Of a stretch of 11,457 bases of DNA, positions 1-8,448 are shown one piece after another; the stretch's first letter is position 1, and every line of letters starts with the position of its first letter. This DNA comes from Phycisphaerae bacterium (GTDB lineage: Bacteria; Planctomycetota; Phycisphaerae; Sedimentisphaerales; Anaerobacaceae). The notes beneath the pieces are model-generated. The model was not told where the DNA came from. It worked only from the letters and a program-made list of their open reading frames with translations, and did no database searches. Location of the stretch: positions 1 through 11,457 of the forward strand of contig DAOVNI010000017.1 in assembly GCA_030630315.1 (NCBI GenBank), in the 5' to 3' direction. A program made the translations under genes and the position numbers.

Positions 1-1877
1 AGGTCCACCGTTTCGGCTGAACCTGCGAATTCGAAACAGTCACTGATTACCTGGCTCAACTTCTTCTGAGACATCGTCATATTGTAAAATGGCATTCCCG
101 CAGGAAGTATATCGTTGAATATGCATCTGCCCACCGTTGTCCCAATTACTCGTCCAGCACCAATCTCTGGTGTCGGACTGTCATCGGCAATGACTTTTCT
201 TCCCTTTTCAATCTGCACCTTAATCCTTATGTGTAAACCGATTTTGCCTATTTCGTAGACCATCATTGCCTCGAAAGCGTCTCGGAACGCCCGTATAGCG
301 TAAAACCCTTTCTCCTCAGCTTTTCGCTTTTCGCTCTCCGCTTCGATACTGGTCAAATAATAGTTGCCCATCACCATATCCTGAGACGGTCCGACCATTG
401 GCAAGCCATTGGCCGGCGAAAAAATATTGGAGGTGGTCATCATTAAGATATGAGTCTCGGCCTGGGCTTCAATACTCAGCGGCAAATGCACCGCCATCTG
501 GTCGCCGTCAAAGTCGGCATTGAATCCCCTGCAGGCCAACGGGTGAAGCATAATGGCGTTGCCTTCGACGAGGATGGGCTCGAAGGCCTGAACGCCCATT
601 CGATGAAGCGTAGGGGCACGGTTGAGCAAGACAGGATGCTGATGAATCACTTCTTCCAGAACATCCCAGACCCCCATCTCACGTCTCTCAATCATTCTTT
701 TGGCGCTTTTAATCGTATCGGCAAGGCCGTGTTGCTTAAGTTTGCGAATAATGAAAGGCTGATACAACTCCAGCGCTATTTTCTTCGGCAGGCCGCATTG
801 ATAGAGTTTTAGATTAGGTCCTACTACAATTACCGAACGAGCTGAGTAATCCACACGCTTGCCGAGCAGGTTCTCACGGAATCGGCCCTGCTTGCCCTTA
901 ATCATATCGGCCAGGGACTTGAGAGGCCGATTATTACTGCCGAGGACCGGCCTGCGGCAGCGACTGTTGTCAAGCAGCGAATCGACCGCCTGCTGAAGCA
1001 TTCTTTTCTCATTGCGGATAATCACATCGGGGGCATTAAGGTCCATCAATTTTTTCAACCGGTTGTTACGATTGATAATTCGCCGATAAAGGTCATTCAA
1101 ATCGCTCGTTGCGAAATTGCCCCTTTCAAGAAGAACCAGAGGACGCAAATCAGGCGGGATAACAGGAACAACTTCAAGCACTATCCACTCGGGCTTGTTA
1201 CTGCTGTTCTTAACTTCGTTAACGGTCTTGAGACGTTTCGTGAGATCTTTTATCTTCTGCTTGCTGCCGGCCTTGGTTATAGCCAGCCTTAGCTCATTGC
1301 TCAAGGTATGGACGTCAAGATTTAGCAACAGTGCCTTGATAGCTTCGGCGCCCATTGAAGCCTTAAACGCATTGCCGTATTTGTTTAAGGCCTCACGGAA
1401 TTCTTCTTCACTAAGCAGCTGACCGGCCTTCAACGGGCTTTGGCCCGGGTCGGTAACAACGTAGTCCTGGAAATAAATTATTTTCTCCAGGTCTGCTGAT
1501 TTCATTGCCAGAAGGGTACCAAGGCGATTCGGTATGGCCTTGTAAAACCATATGTGCACTGCCGGCGCTGCAAGATTGATATGTCCCATTCGCTTGCGGC
1601 GGACGCGACTATGTGTAACCTTGACTCCACAGCGGTCGCAAATTATCCCCTTGAACTTGGTGCCTTTATATTTGCCGCAAGCACATTCCCAATCCCTCTC
1701 CGGTCCGAAGATTCGCTCACAGAATAAGCCGTCCTTCTCCGGCCGATAAGTACGGTAGTTAATAGTTTCTGGCTTGCGCACTTCGCCAAAAGACCAGCTG
1801 CGAATATCGTTGGGACTGGCCAATGAAATCTTAACCGAACCGTAATCATTAATGCGATCGTAAATATTTTCTAACAT
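1..1877 (-). CDS. rpoC: RNA polymerase subunit beta' (RpoC), N-terminal part, 3' end outside window
   Basis: Largest subunit of the multisubunit RNA polymerase; it holds the catalytic Mg2+ and builds the clamp and secondary channel. I translated the minus strand from ATG at 1875-1877 and found an open frame of 625 codons to the window edge. Visible are the N-terminal zinc-binding cysteines (C65, C67, C80, C83, in WECACGKY and IICDRCGV), the lid/rudder-side block [18 protein letters not shown], and the absolutely conserved NADFDGD (residues 453-459, bases 501-521) whose aspartates hold the catalytic metal. The last readable part matches the segment just before the funnel and bridge helix. An AAGGAG ribosome-binding site lies about 10 bases before ATG. 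It follows rpoB after 76 bases and is presumably co-transcribed. Identity is certain; only the C-terminal half is missing. Confidence 0.98.
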   Translation of the reverse strand, partial: MLENIYDRINDYGSVKISLASPNDIRSWSFGEVRKPETINYRTYRPEKDGLFCERIFGPERDWECACGKYKGTKFKGIICDRCGVKVTHSRVRRKRMGHINLAAPAVHIWFYKAIPNRLGTLLAMKSADLEKIIYFQDYVVTDPGQSPLKAGQLLSEEEFREALNKYGNAFKASMGAEAIKALLLNLDVHTLSNELRLAITKAGSKQKIKDLTKRLKTVNEVKNSSNKPEWIVLEVVPVIPPDLRPLVLLERGNFATSDLNDLYRRIINRNNRLKKLMDLNAPDVIIRNEKRMLQQAVDSLLDNSRCRRPVLGSNNRPLKSLADMIKGKQGRFRENLLGKRVDYSARSVIVVGPNLKLYQCGLPKKIALELYQPFIIRKLKQHGLADTIKSAKRMIERREMGVWDVLEEVIHQHPVLLNRAPTLHRMGVQAFEPILVEGNAIMLHPLACRGFNADFDGDQMAVHLPLSIEAQAETHILMMTTSNIFSPANGLPMVGPSQDMVMGNYYLTSIEAESEKRKAEEKGFYAIRAFRDAFEAMMVYEIGKIGLHIRIKVQIEKGRKVIADDSPTPEIGAGRVIGTTVGRCIFNDILPAGMPFYNMTMSQKKLSQVISDCFEFAGSAETVD

Positions 1878-1895
1878 TTAAGGCTAACTCCTTAT

Positions 1896-1956
1896 TAGTT
1901 TTAAGTTTTGAATTTTTAGTTATAACCCAAAACTCAACACTAAAAACTTAAAACTA
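1896..1956 (-). repeat. AT-rich heptamer-repeat hairpin between rpoB and rpoC
   Basis: The spacer is built from 7-bp steps: an AGTTTTN series on one side and NAAAACT on the other (CAAAACT, CAACACT, AAAAACT, TAAAACT), around a central GTTATAAC palindrome. The outermost 14 bases form a perfect inverted repeat (1896-1909 against 1943-1956). The 5' arm in the transcript begins exactly at the TAG stop of rpoB, and the 3' arm ends just before the rpoC ribosome-binding site. There is no U-tract, so it is not a standard intrinsic terminator. Bases 1919-1948 recur at 6410-6439 with one mismatch. Confidence 0.85.
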
Positions 1957-4900
1957 CAACGCAGTGCCTCCAAGCCGTTTCTTTTCAAGCTGAATATTCA
2001 ATCCCAATCCCCTTAATTCATTGCACAATACGTCAAAGGACAGCGGTGTGCCCGCTTCGAGGATGTTTTGTCCCTTGACCATTGATTCATAGATTTTTGT
2101 TCGGCCTTCAACATCATCACTTTTGACCGTCAGCATTTCCTGGAGTGTATAAGCGGCCCCGTAACCTTCCAGGGCCCAAACTTCCATTTCGCCGAACCTT
2201 TGCCCGCCGGTTCTGGCCTTGCCGCCCAACGGCTGCTGTGTAATCAGACTATACGGCCCGGTTGCCCTGGCGTGAATCTTGTCATCGACAAGATGATGCA
2301 GTTTCATCATATAGATGTATCCGATGGTTGCGGTCTGGTCGAATGGCTCGCCTGTCCTGCCGTCGTACAATTGAGTCTTCAGGGTCCGCAGGACATTCAC
2401 AAAAAACTCACCATCGGGTGGGACCTGTTTATTCTCTTCAAGCTCGGCCTTTCGCTCGCTCATAAGCTCGTTTGCTTCGGTGGTCAATTTATAGATGTCA
2501 TCTTCGGTAGCACCATCGAAGACCGGCGTAATGGCGTTAAAGCCCAGCACCTTTGCGACCCAGCCAAGATGCGTTTCCAGAATCTGGCCGACATTCATCC
2601 GGCTTGGCACGCCGAGAGGATTCAGCAATATGTCGAGACTCGTGCCATCTTCGAGAAACGGCATATCCTCTTCGGGCATAATCTTGGCGATAACACCCTT
2701 GTTGCCGTGGCGTCCGGCTATTTTATCGCCGATTGACAACGCCCTTTTAATCGCAACGTAAACCTTTACCATTTGCAGCACGCCGCTTGGCAGCTCGTCG
2801 CCGTGTTTCAAACTCTCAATCCTGTGTTCCTTTTCTTCTTGAATTTCAGCGATCTTGGCCCAGAATTTATCCACGATTTTCTGCGCATTGTCCCGAAGCG
2901 AGGCGGGTTTGACCCACTTGATATTAAAGTTTTCTATCTGCTCATAAATAACCTCATCATCAGTACTGGCACCAACTTTCTGATGTGTGGACGGATCGAC
3001 GATGTTAACCTCGAACTTCTTTTGGATAGCTTCTATCATTTGCTTGAATACCAGACATTCTTTGGCCCTCATCTCTTTTCCATACTGTTTTATCTGGGCC
3101 TTCAGGACTTTTTTCTCTTCTTCGCTGCCTGCGCCGCGTCTGGTGAATCGTTCCGTTTTTATTACCACTCCCTCATATCCGCTGGGCAGCTCGAGTGAGT
3201 CATTTTTGACATCTTCGCCGGCTCTGCCGAATATGGCGTGCAGCAGTTTTTCCTCAGGCGTCAGCTCGGTCTTGCTCTTGGGCACTACCTTGCCCACCAG
3301 AATATCGCCGGAACATACTCTCGTTCCTTCGCGGACTACACCGTATTCATCAAGGTTTCGCAGCGCCTTTTCGCTGACATTGGGAATATCACGGGTAAAT
3401 TCCTCCTTGCCGAGGCGGGTCTCGCGAACCTCGGCTGTAAATTCGTCGATGTGGATGCTCGTAAAGCTATCGTTTTTGCAGAGTTTTTCGCTGACAATAA
3501 TCGCATCCTCAAAGTTAAAGCCGTCAAAAGAAACAAAACCCACAAGGATATTTTTACCGAGGGACAACACACCATTAGCGGTGCCCCCGCCGTCTGCTAT
3601 GATCTGACCTTTCTCAACCTTTTCGCCGAGCTTGACCATTGGCTTTTGATTAAGGCAGGTTCTTTCATTGAGCCCTTCAAATTTGCGAAGCTTATATTCA
3701 TCGGTGTGGTCCAGTACTATCCTGGTTGCGTCCACTGCGGTAACCACGCCGCTGCTTTTGGCACGGACGACCATACTTGAGTTTTCGCCGACCACTCTTT
3801 CCATACCGGTACCAACCAGAGGCGCTTCTGTCTTTAGCAGCGGAACCGCCTGTCGCTGCATGTTCGAACCCATCAAAGCCCGGTTTGCGTCATCATGCTC
3901 CAGGAACGGGATGAGCGAAGCTGAAACGCCCACAATTTGTTTTGCTGAAACATCAACATAGTTAACATCCTGACTGGCAACCTGAGCTAACCCCCCGTGT
4001 TTCATAGCCAGCACCATCCCCTTCTGAATTTTATTTGTCTCCTGGTCGAATGTGTTCGGGGCTGCAATTACAGACTTCATATCTTCATCGGCCCGCAAAT
4101 AATCAACCTTGTCTGTGGCTTTACCATTTTCGACTCTTCGATAGGGCGTAAGTAGAAAACCGTATTCGTCAATCGTTGCAAATACCGCCAGTGAGGCAAT
4201 CAAGCCGATATTCGTTCCTTCGGGCGTTTCAATCGGACAGATTCTACCGTAATGGCTGATATGCACATCGCGCACTTCAAAGCCCGCCCGCCTTCTGTTC
4301 AAACCGCCGGGGCCAAGAGCAGACAGACGCCTTTCGTGGGTCAACTGGCTTAAAGCGTTCGTCTGGTCAACAACCTGGCTCAATTCGCCGCGGCCAAAGA
4401 AATAGTTGATACTGCTCGATACGCTCTTGGAATTTACCAAATCAGCGATGCGCACCGACTCCTCAACGTCTCTTCTCATACTCATTCGTTCCTGAACGGT
4501 TTTGCGAAGCTTCAGCAGCCCTTTTCTGATTTCATCGGAGGCCAGCTCCTCGATTGTACGCAATCTTCTGTTGCCAAGATGGTCGATATCGTCAACCTCT
4601 CCTTTATTGTCGCGCAGGGCCACTATGTATTTCATTGTGTTGAGGAAATCCTCAGGCCGAAGCGTCATCTCCTTTTCGTCCACCGCCTGCTCGAACTTGC
4701 GATTCAATCTGAATCTGCCGACCTTGCCCAGACGATAGCGGTTCGAATCAGAAAATTTCTCCGTAAAGAAGGTTTTTGCCTTCTCCTTACTGGGCGGATT
4801 GCCGGGCCTTAATCTCATATAAAACTTCAACAACGCCTGCTCGTGGCTCTGGCAATCGTCCTCCACAATGGTGTTCAAAATAATCGGGTCTCGCACCTGC

Positions 4901-6306
4901 TCGATAACCTCGACAACGTTCCCTCGTTGGTTCTCCAACCACTTCTTGATTGCTTTCCGTAAACTATCATCGGGATGCGCCTCAGAATAATGGCTATCCA
5001 CCATTCGTCCACACATTCCTTTTCCTTTGCGTAAACGCGCAAACCCTATGTATCCATGGTTTACCAAACCAGTATTCTTGTTGCGGAAGAAGTAAAGTCC
5101 AGGTTCTTTGAATGCGGTATCTTCAACATCTCTCGGATGTGAATACCAAGGTGTTTTGTCTTGTATTTTCTTTTTGCACGCCTCCAAGATTTGCTTCTGT
5201 TCCGGACTGGCTTTCTTATCCCATCTGCTCAAGAATGCTTTTACTTTCTTTTTGTCACGAGCGTCATTATTCTGTTTATCGTTCTTTGTATTAAATCTTG
5301 GCAGATGCCGCTTAGTCTCGTCAAACTTTCCAGGGTCTTGGTAGTCGAGCATAAGCCTGTTTTCGATAAATTCTAAGAGCGATTTTAATTTAGCGTCATC
5401 CTGAGGTAGGTTCGGTGTTGGAACATACTTAAATTCCAACTTGTTTAACAGATATTCTGTCACCCTCTTCTGACTCTTCTGAGTAATTCGTCCTTCAGGC
5501 TTACTTGAGGTTTCCTGTACCTGTGTTACTCTGTCGCCGATTTGCTCGCCGGATTTTACTATGACTTCACCGGTCTCTTTGTCCACAATCGGCTCCACGG
5601 CCCACATAGTAGGTGTGAGTTTGTTTGCCGGGACGGTCTTTGTCGGATAAAAGAGACGCAGGATTTCCTCGGCAGTGCTGTGGTCCGGGTCTATTGCTCG
5701 CAGAAAAATGGTGGCCGGTATCTTGCTGGACTGGTCGATTTTGACAACCAGAACATCTTTACGAGTAACGCCTATCTCTATCCAACTGCCCCTTTCGGGT
5801 ATGATTCTGCCGCCGTGCAGCACTCTATCGCCTTCTTTGCTCTCGATAAGAAAATCAACGCCCGGGCTCCGGTGGAGCTGGCTGACCATAACCCGCACGG
5901 CACCGTTGATGATAAACTCCCCGCCGCCCACCATAACCGGCATTTCACCAAGGTATATCGCCTGCTCGGTCGAATCTTCGCTGTCCTTCCTGTGCAGTCT
6001 GCACGAGATTTTTAACGGATAGCCATAGGTCAGCCGCAATTGTCGGCACTCAATAGGCGTATAATGCGGCTTTTCCAGCTCGTAGTAGAGGTATTCCAAA
6101 TGCATATTCTTGTCATAGCTCTCGATAGGGAATATCTCCTGAAACAGTGCTTCGAGCCCGATACACTTTCTTCTGGTCGGTGCCACGTCTTTTTGCAAAA
6201 AGTGCCCGTAACTTCTTTTCTGTATCGCTACCAGGTCCGGAATCTTAACGACATCCCGGACCTTGCCAAAATTGCGAACGCTTTGTCCAGCACTTATCTT
6301 TCGCAT
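1954..6306 (-). CDS. rpoB: RNA polymerase subunit beta (RpoB) with large in-frame insertion
   Basis: Second-largest RNA polymerase subunit, forming one jaw of the DNA channel and the rifampicin pocket. The 1450-residue product starts at ATG 6304-6306, preceded by GGGAG, and ends with TAG. Landmarks: N-terminal [14 protein letters not shown]; protrusion/lobe blocks ([15 protein letters not shown] near 129-143); rifampicin cluster at residues 641-662; ALGPGGL at 663-669; [20 protein letters not shown] at 801-820; [13 protein letters not shown] at 1193-1205 with the two active-site lysines K1195 and K1203; and the C-terminal clamp block [17 protein letters not shown]. About 194 residues (approximately 269-462) in the lobe have no counterpart in ordinary RpoB and look like an inserted domain; without them the length would be near 1255, normal for the family. 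The two RpoB halves flanking the insertion are fully conserved and in frame, so the gene is probably functional. Confidence 0.98.
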   Translation of the reverse strand: MRKISAGQSVRNFGKVRDVVKIPDLVAIQKRSYGHFLQKDVAPTRRKCIGLEALFQEIFPIESYDKNMHLEYLYYELEKPHYTPIECRQLRLTYGYPLKISCRLHRKDSEDSTEQAIYLGEMPVMVGGGEFIINGAVRVMVSQLHRSPGVDFLIESKEGDRVLHGGRIIPERGSWIEIGVTRKDVLVVKIDQSSKIPATIFLRAIDPDHSTAEEILRLFYPTKTVPANKLTPTMWAVEPIVDKETGEVIVKSGEQIGDRVTQVQETSSKPEGRITQKSQKRVTEYLLNKLEFKYVPTPNLPQDDAKLKSLLEFIENRLMLDYQDPGKFDETKRHLPRFNTKNDKQNNDARDKKKVKAFLSRWDKKASPEQKQILEACKKKIQDKTPWYSHPRDVEDTAFKEPGLYFFRNKNTGLVNHGYIGFARLRKGKGMCGRMVDSHYSEAHPDDSLRKAIKKWLENQRGNVVEVIEQVRDPIILNTIVEDDCQSHEQALLKFYMRLRPGNPPSKEKAKTFFTEKFSDSNRYRLGKVGRFRLNRKFEQAVDEKEMTLRPEDFLNTMKYIVALRDNKGEVDDIDHLGNRRLRTIEELASDEIRKGLLKLRKTVQERMSMRRDVEESVRIADLVNSKSVSSSINYFFGRGELSQVVDQTNALSQLTHERRLSALGPGGLNRRRAGFEVRDVHISHYGRICPIETPEGTNIGLIASLAVFATIDEYGFLLTPYRRVENGKATDKVDYLRADEDMKSVIAAPNTFDQETNKIQKGMVLAMKHGGLAQVASQDVNYVDVSAKQIVGVSASLIPFLEHDDANRALMGSNMQRQAVPLLKTEAPLVGTGMERVVGENSSMVVRAKSSGVVTAVDATRIVLDHTDEYKLRKFEGLNERTCLNQKPMVKLGEKVEKGQIIADGGGTANGVLSLGKNILVGFVSFDGFNFEDAIIVSEKLCKNDSFTSIHIDEFTAEVRETRLGKEEFTRDIPNVSEKALRNLDEYGVVREGTRVCSGDILVGKVVPKSKTELTPEEKLLHAIFGRAGEDVKNDSLELPSGYEGVVIKTERFTRRGAGSEEEKKVLKAQIKQYGKEMRAKECLVFKQMIEAIQKKFEVNIVDPSTHQKVGASTDDEVIYEQIENFNIKWVKPASLRDNAQKIVDKFWAKIAEIQEEKEHRIESLKHGDELPSGVLQMVKVYVAIKRALSIGDKIAGRHGNKGVIAKIMPEEDMPFLEDGTSLDILLNPLGVPSRMNVGQILETHLGWVAKVLGFNAITPVFDGATEDDIYKLTTEANELMSERKAELEENKQVPPDGEFFVNVLRTLKTQLYDGRTGEPFDQTATIGYIYMMKLHHLVDDKIHARATGPYSLITQQPLGGKARTGGQRFGEMEVWALEGYGAAYTLQEMLTVKSDDVEGRTKIYESMVKGQNILEAGTPLSFDVLCNELRGLGLNIQLEKKRLGGTAL
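4921..5502 (-). other. In-frame insertion in RpoB with GIY-YIG-like domain
   Basis: Approximately residues 269-462 of RpoB, lying between lobe segments that are normally adjacent ([17 protein letters not shown] and [17 protein letters not shown]). The first half is charged and lysine-rich with no recognised fold. The second half has PGLYFF (402-407), GYIGFA (418-423), then CGRMVDSHY (432-440) and an amphipathic stretch [12 protein letters not shown] (447-458). The order GLY, YIG, Arg, His fits the GIY-YIG nuclease fold of homing enzymes and UvrC, with 13 residues between the two motifs (usually 10-11). I see no certain catalytic Glu inside the insert, and no intein N-terminal Cys/Ser block or terminal His-Asn. 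Hand counts give 39% GC at 5161-5280 against 52% at 3841-3960, consistent with foreign origin. The fold call is by motif only. Confidence 0.65.
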
Positions 6307-6346
6307 TACCGGTCTCCCGCATTAAATGTCTCAATTGCTTTTCCAC

Positions 6347-6361
6347 CACCAAAGATTGGTG
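6347..6361 (-). other. Short perfect hairpin in the rplL-rpoB spacer
   Basis: A perfect 6-bp stem (CACCAA / TTGGTG) with a 3-base loop lies about 40 bases before the rpoB start codon. No U-tract follows, so termination is unlikely. It may be part of a leader structure affecting rpoB translation, or it may be chance. Confidence 0.35.
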
Positions 6362-6384
6362 CTGGACCATCTGACGCTCTCAGA

Positions 6385-6440
6385 CTTAGTTTTGAGTCTT
6401 TAGTTTTTGGTTATAACTCAAAACTCAACACTAAAAACTA
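6385..6440 (-). repeat. AT-rich heptamer-repeat hairpin between rplL and rpoB
   Basis: Same family as the element downstream of rpoB: AGTTTTG, AGTCTTT, AGTTTTT steps, then GGTTATAAC, then TCAAAACT, CAACACT, AAAAACT. The arms pair imperfectly over about 23 bases (18 matching by hand alignment). It begins at the TAG stop codon of rplL (6438-6440). Bases 6410-6439 match 1919-1948 in 29 of 30 positions. In E. coli the same position holds a partial terminator that lowers rpoB relative to rplL. This hairpin could play that role, but it lacks a U-tract and this is inference. Confidence 0.8.
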
Positions 6441-6980
6441 ACGCAGTTCAACGACTGCACCTGCAGCTTCAAGCTGCTTCTGGGCGGCTTCGGCATCTTC
6501 TTTGCTCACGCCTTCTTTGACTGGCTTGGGAGCGCTGTCGACGAGGTCCTTGGCTTCCTTCAGCCCCAATGCCGTCAAGGCTCTTACTTCTTTGATAACC
6601 TGAATCTTTTTATCGCCGAATTCTTTAAGGATTACATCAAAGCTGGTTTTCTCTTCAGCTTCCTCAGCCTCGGCCTGTGCAGCGGGGCCCGCCATCACAA
6701 CAGCGCCGCCGGCAGCCGGCTCAATACCATATTCTTCCTTGAGATAATCGCCAAGCTCCTTGGCCTGCATCAATTTCAGGCCTGCTATTTTGTCGCCAAG
6801 CTTCTTAATCTCACTGCTCCATTTCTTTGTCTCTTTAGTTTCCTGCGTTTCTTTCGCTTTCCTGGTTTCCTTTGCTTCCTTGGTTTCCTTCGCTTCCTTG
6901 GTTTCCTTTGCTTCCTTGGTTTCCTTTGCTTCCTTGGTTTCTTTCGCTTCCTTGGTTTCCTTCGCTTGTTCCTCTGCCAT
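6438..6980 (-). CDS. rplL: 50S ribosomal protein L7/L12 with KETKEA-repeat N-terminal extension
   Basis: Multi-copy stalk protein that recruits and activates the translational GTPases. The 180-residue product is about 55 longer than a usual L12. Residues 54-84 ([20 protein letters not shown] onward) are the normal N-terminal domain that dimerises and binds L10; 85-110 are an Ala/Glu hinge; 111-180 are the C-terminal domain with the conserved [20 protein letters not shown] surface that contacts EF-Tu and EF-G. The extra sequence sits before W54: MAEEQA, five perfect KETKEA units, then [12 protein letters not shown] and KETKK. ATG at 6978-6980 is preceded by AGGAG at good spacing and no alternative Met lies between the repeats and W54, so the extension should be translated. 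It follows rplJ after a 114-base leader. The TAG stop lies inside the spacer repeat. Confidence 0.97.
   Translation of the reverse strand: MAEEQAKETKEAKETKEAKETKEAKETKEAKETKEAKETRKAKETQETKETKKWSSEIKKLGDKIAGLKLMQAKELGDYLKEEYGIEPAAGGAVVMAGPAAQAEAEEAEEKTSFDVILKEFGDKKIQVIKEVRALTALGLKEAKDLVDSAPKPVKEGVSKEDAEAAQKQLEAAGAVVELR
6819..6962 (-). repeat. 18-bp coding minisatellite in rplL
   Basis: Eight tandem 18-bp units encode residues 7-54 of L12. The five units nearest the start codon are KETKEA and differ only at wobble positions (AAG/AAA, GCA/GCG); the distal three have decayed to [12 protein letters not shown] and KETKKW. Because 18 is a multiple of three, gain or loss of units keeps the reading frame, so copy number may vary between strains. 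The predicted peptide is highly charged, alternating Lys and Glu, and probably helical. Confidence 0.95.
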
Positions 6981-7017
6981 CTCTTTTAACTCCTATCAGC
7001 TAACACCTGGTGGTAGC

Positions 7018-7035
7018 CGGAACTCCGCCGTTCCG
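7018..7035 (-). other. Hairpin in the rplJ-rplL leader
   Basis: A perfect 6-bp stem CGGAAC / GTTCCG encloses a 6-base loop, about 38 bases upstream of the rplL start. No run of U follows in the transcript, so it is not an intrinsic terminator. It could influence rplL translation, which must greatly exceed that of rplJ, but no direct evidence is visible. Confidence 0.4.
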
Positions 7036-7071
7036 TTTAACCCATTACAGGGGCAACCACGCAAGCAACAC

Positions 7072-7097
7072 TATCTCATATCTCGCTTCACGCCTCA
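7072..7097 (-). repeat. Heptamer repeat abutting the rplJ stop codon
   Basis: Seven-base steps ATCTCAT, ATCTCGC, TTCACGC and then CTCA, the last containing the TGA stop of rplJ (7095-7097). The 19 bases 7072-7090 recur exactly at 9996-10014 in the tRNA-Trp/secE spacer, and 13 of them recur at the rplA start codon (8380-8392). Confidence 0.75.
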
Positions 7098-7628
7098 GGC
7101 TGCTTGTTTTTCATCCCTTTCGGCGATGGTCTTTATACAACCTGCGATAATTCCTGCGGGAGCACTAAAGGTGGCGGCCAATCTTGCCGCGGGCGACTGT
7201 GCCAGGGTAACAATTTCGCCCTGCAACTGGCCTCGGGTCGGCATCTTCGAAAGTTCTTCTGCAGCTCCGGCGTCTAAAGCTGAGCCATCCAGAAAGGCAC
7301 CTTTAATCTCTATCACCGGAACCTTCCTGCTCCACTCAGCCAGCCCTGTTGCAACGTCAACGATGCTGTCCCCGCCATAAGCAACAGCGCAGGGACCGCT
7401 GAACAGAGCCGCTGCTGGTTCCATCTGTTGCTTACGCAGCGCCTTTCTGAACAGCGAATTCTTCACCACCAGCAATTTGATGCCTTTTTCTTTAAGCTCG
7501 CCGCGCATCTGGTTTCCGTCAACGCCGCCGACACCCCTGGTACTGACAACCAGAAAATCTTTGATACCTTCATTGACAATTTTCTTTTCCAGCTCCGCCT
7601 GCAGCAATTCTTTTACGTACTTGCTCAT
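7095..7628 (-). CDS. rplJ: 50S ribosomal protein L10
   Basis: Base of the ribosomal stalk: it binds 23S rRNA next to L11 through its N-terminal domain and carries L12 dimers on its C-terminal helix. In many bacteria the L10-L12 complex represses its own mRNA. I chose the ATG at 7626-7628 ([16 protein letters not shown], 177 residues), with an AGG about 10 bases upstream; a TTG five codons earlier is less likely. The family core is clear: [22 protein letters not shown], then [14 protein letters not shown], then [10 protein letters not shown] and [13 protein letters not shown], and a C-terminal part with [15 protein letters not shown]. Length is normal. It follows rplA after 71 bases and precedes rplL. 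Confidence 0.96.
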   Translation of the reverse strand: MSKYVKELLQAELEKKIVNEGIKDFLVVSTRGVGGVDGNQMRGELKEKGIKLLVVKNSLFRKALRKQQMEPAAALFSGPCAVAYGGDSIVDVATGLAEWSRKVPVIEIKGAFLDGSALDAGAAEELSKMPTRGQLQGEIVTLAQSPAARLAATFSAPAGIIAGCIKTIAERDEKQAA

Positions 7629-7699
7629 CTTATCGCCTGTCAATGTTTAATAGTTTTCGGCCTTTAGCTAATTTTTCACCGCCGGTCGGCAGACAGCTT

Positions 7700-8386
7700 C
7701 TAAATACTAACCGCTATGCTCGGGCTCATTGTCGCAGATATACACATTTTTCTGATATACGTACCTTTTGCCGCCGCTGGTTTGATCTTCTTTATATGTG
7801 AGACAAATGCCTCAATATTTCCTATCAGTTTTTCGGCCTCGAAGCTCTGCTTACCGACTACTATGTGGATGTTGCTGCCGGCATCGTTTTTAAACTCAAC
7901 TTTGCCTGCAGCGAATTCAGCTACTGCGGTTGCAACATCGGCGGTTAGCGTGCCGTTTTTTGGCGAAGGCATCTTTCCCTGGGGCCCAAGAACCCGGCCG
8001 AGCTTGCCTACCTTGCTCATCACCTTTGGCGAGGCGATAGCCACATCGAAATCCAGCCAGCCATCCGATATCTTTTTTACCAGCTCATCGCAGCCGGCCT
8101 CAATGGCACCAGCCGCCCGCGCCGCCTCGATGTCCGAGTCCTCGCAGAAAGCGATAACTTTTTTCTGCTTACCTATCCCATGAGGCAAAGATATTGAGCC
8201 GCGAATCAACTGGTCGGCCTGCTTCGGGTCGATGCCCAGGTGCAACACGCATTCTATGGTCTGGTCAAATTTTACGGACTTAAACGATTTGACTTTTTCG
8301 ACTGCCTCGGCCAGACTCATCGCCCCCGCGGAAGCGGGGGTTAGCTGCTGCGACTCTTTTTTGTATCTTTTGCTTCTAAATCTCAT
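7700..8386 (-). CDS. rplA: 50S ribosomal protein L1
   Basis: Binds the mobile L1 stalk of 23S rRNA and assists release of deacylated tRNA; in E. coli it also represses its own L11-L1 mRNA. The product has 228 residues starting MRFRSKRYKKE, which matches the usual basic RSKRYK start. Family motifs include SLPHGIGKQKKVIAF (66-80), DFDVAIASPKVMSKVGKLGRVLGPQGKMPSPKNGT (about 113-147, the second-domain RNA-binding loop), and the C-terminal KIKPAAAKGTYIRKMCISATM. An internal Met at residue 23 is rejected as start because the upstream residues fit the family. Residues 16-22 (TPASAGA) come from a perfect GC palindrome. The end, SPSIAVSI, is a little unusual. The ATG itself lies inside a copy of a spacer repeat. 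Confidence 0.95.
   Translation of the reverse strand: MRFRSKRYKKESQQLTPASAGAMSLAEAVEKVKSFKSVKFDQTIECVLHLGIDPKQADQLIRGSISLPHGIGKQKKVIAFCEDSDIEAARAAGAIEAGCDELVKKISDGWLDFDVAIASPKVMSKVGKLGRVLGPQGKMPSPKNGTLTADVATAVAEFAAGKVEFKNDAGSNIHIVVGKQSFEAEKLIGNIEAFVSHIKKIKPAAAKGTYIRKMCISATMSPSIAVSI
8323..8340 (-). repeat. Perfect GC palindrome inside the rplA coding start
   Basis: A 7-bp all-GC perfect stem (CCCCCGC / GCGGGGG) with a 4-base loop encodes part of the N-terminal TPASAGA of L1, about 45-65 bases after the start codon. It resembles dispersed REP-like palindromes. A hairpin this stable so close to the start could slow translation initiation. Confidence 0.7.
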
Positions 8387-8413
8387 ATCTCGGCCTGTAT
8401 ATAGTCTCTTTTT

Positions 8414-8448
8414 CTATCCGCTATCCGCTATCCGCTATCTTCTATTTC
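8414..8448 (-). repeat. Heptamer tandem repeat over the rplK stop codon
   Basis: Three perfect CTATCCG units (8414-8434) followed by CTATCTT and CTATTTC. In the transcript these read CGGATAG, so each unit carries a TAG, and the 7-bp step puts it in all three frames. One of them (8428-8430) is the actual stop codon of rplK; the repeat encodes the last residues of L11 (about EIEDSG). Confidence 0.9.

Noticed and set aside
1919..1948. Insertion sequence or MITE with target duplication at the rpoB spacers
   Set aside because: I see no flanking target duplication and no transposase; the symmetry is explained by the heptamer arms. A mobile origin remains only a hypothesis.
4921..5502. Intein or group I intron in rpoB
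   Set aside because: No Cys/Ser splice block at the upstream junction and no His-Asn at the downstream end, so no intein. The frame is open through both junctions without any stop, which is not expected for an intron.
7629..7643. TTG start for rplJ at 7643
   Set aside because: The ATG five codons later has the better-placed ribosome-binding sequence and gives the usual L10 start.
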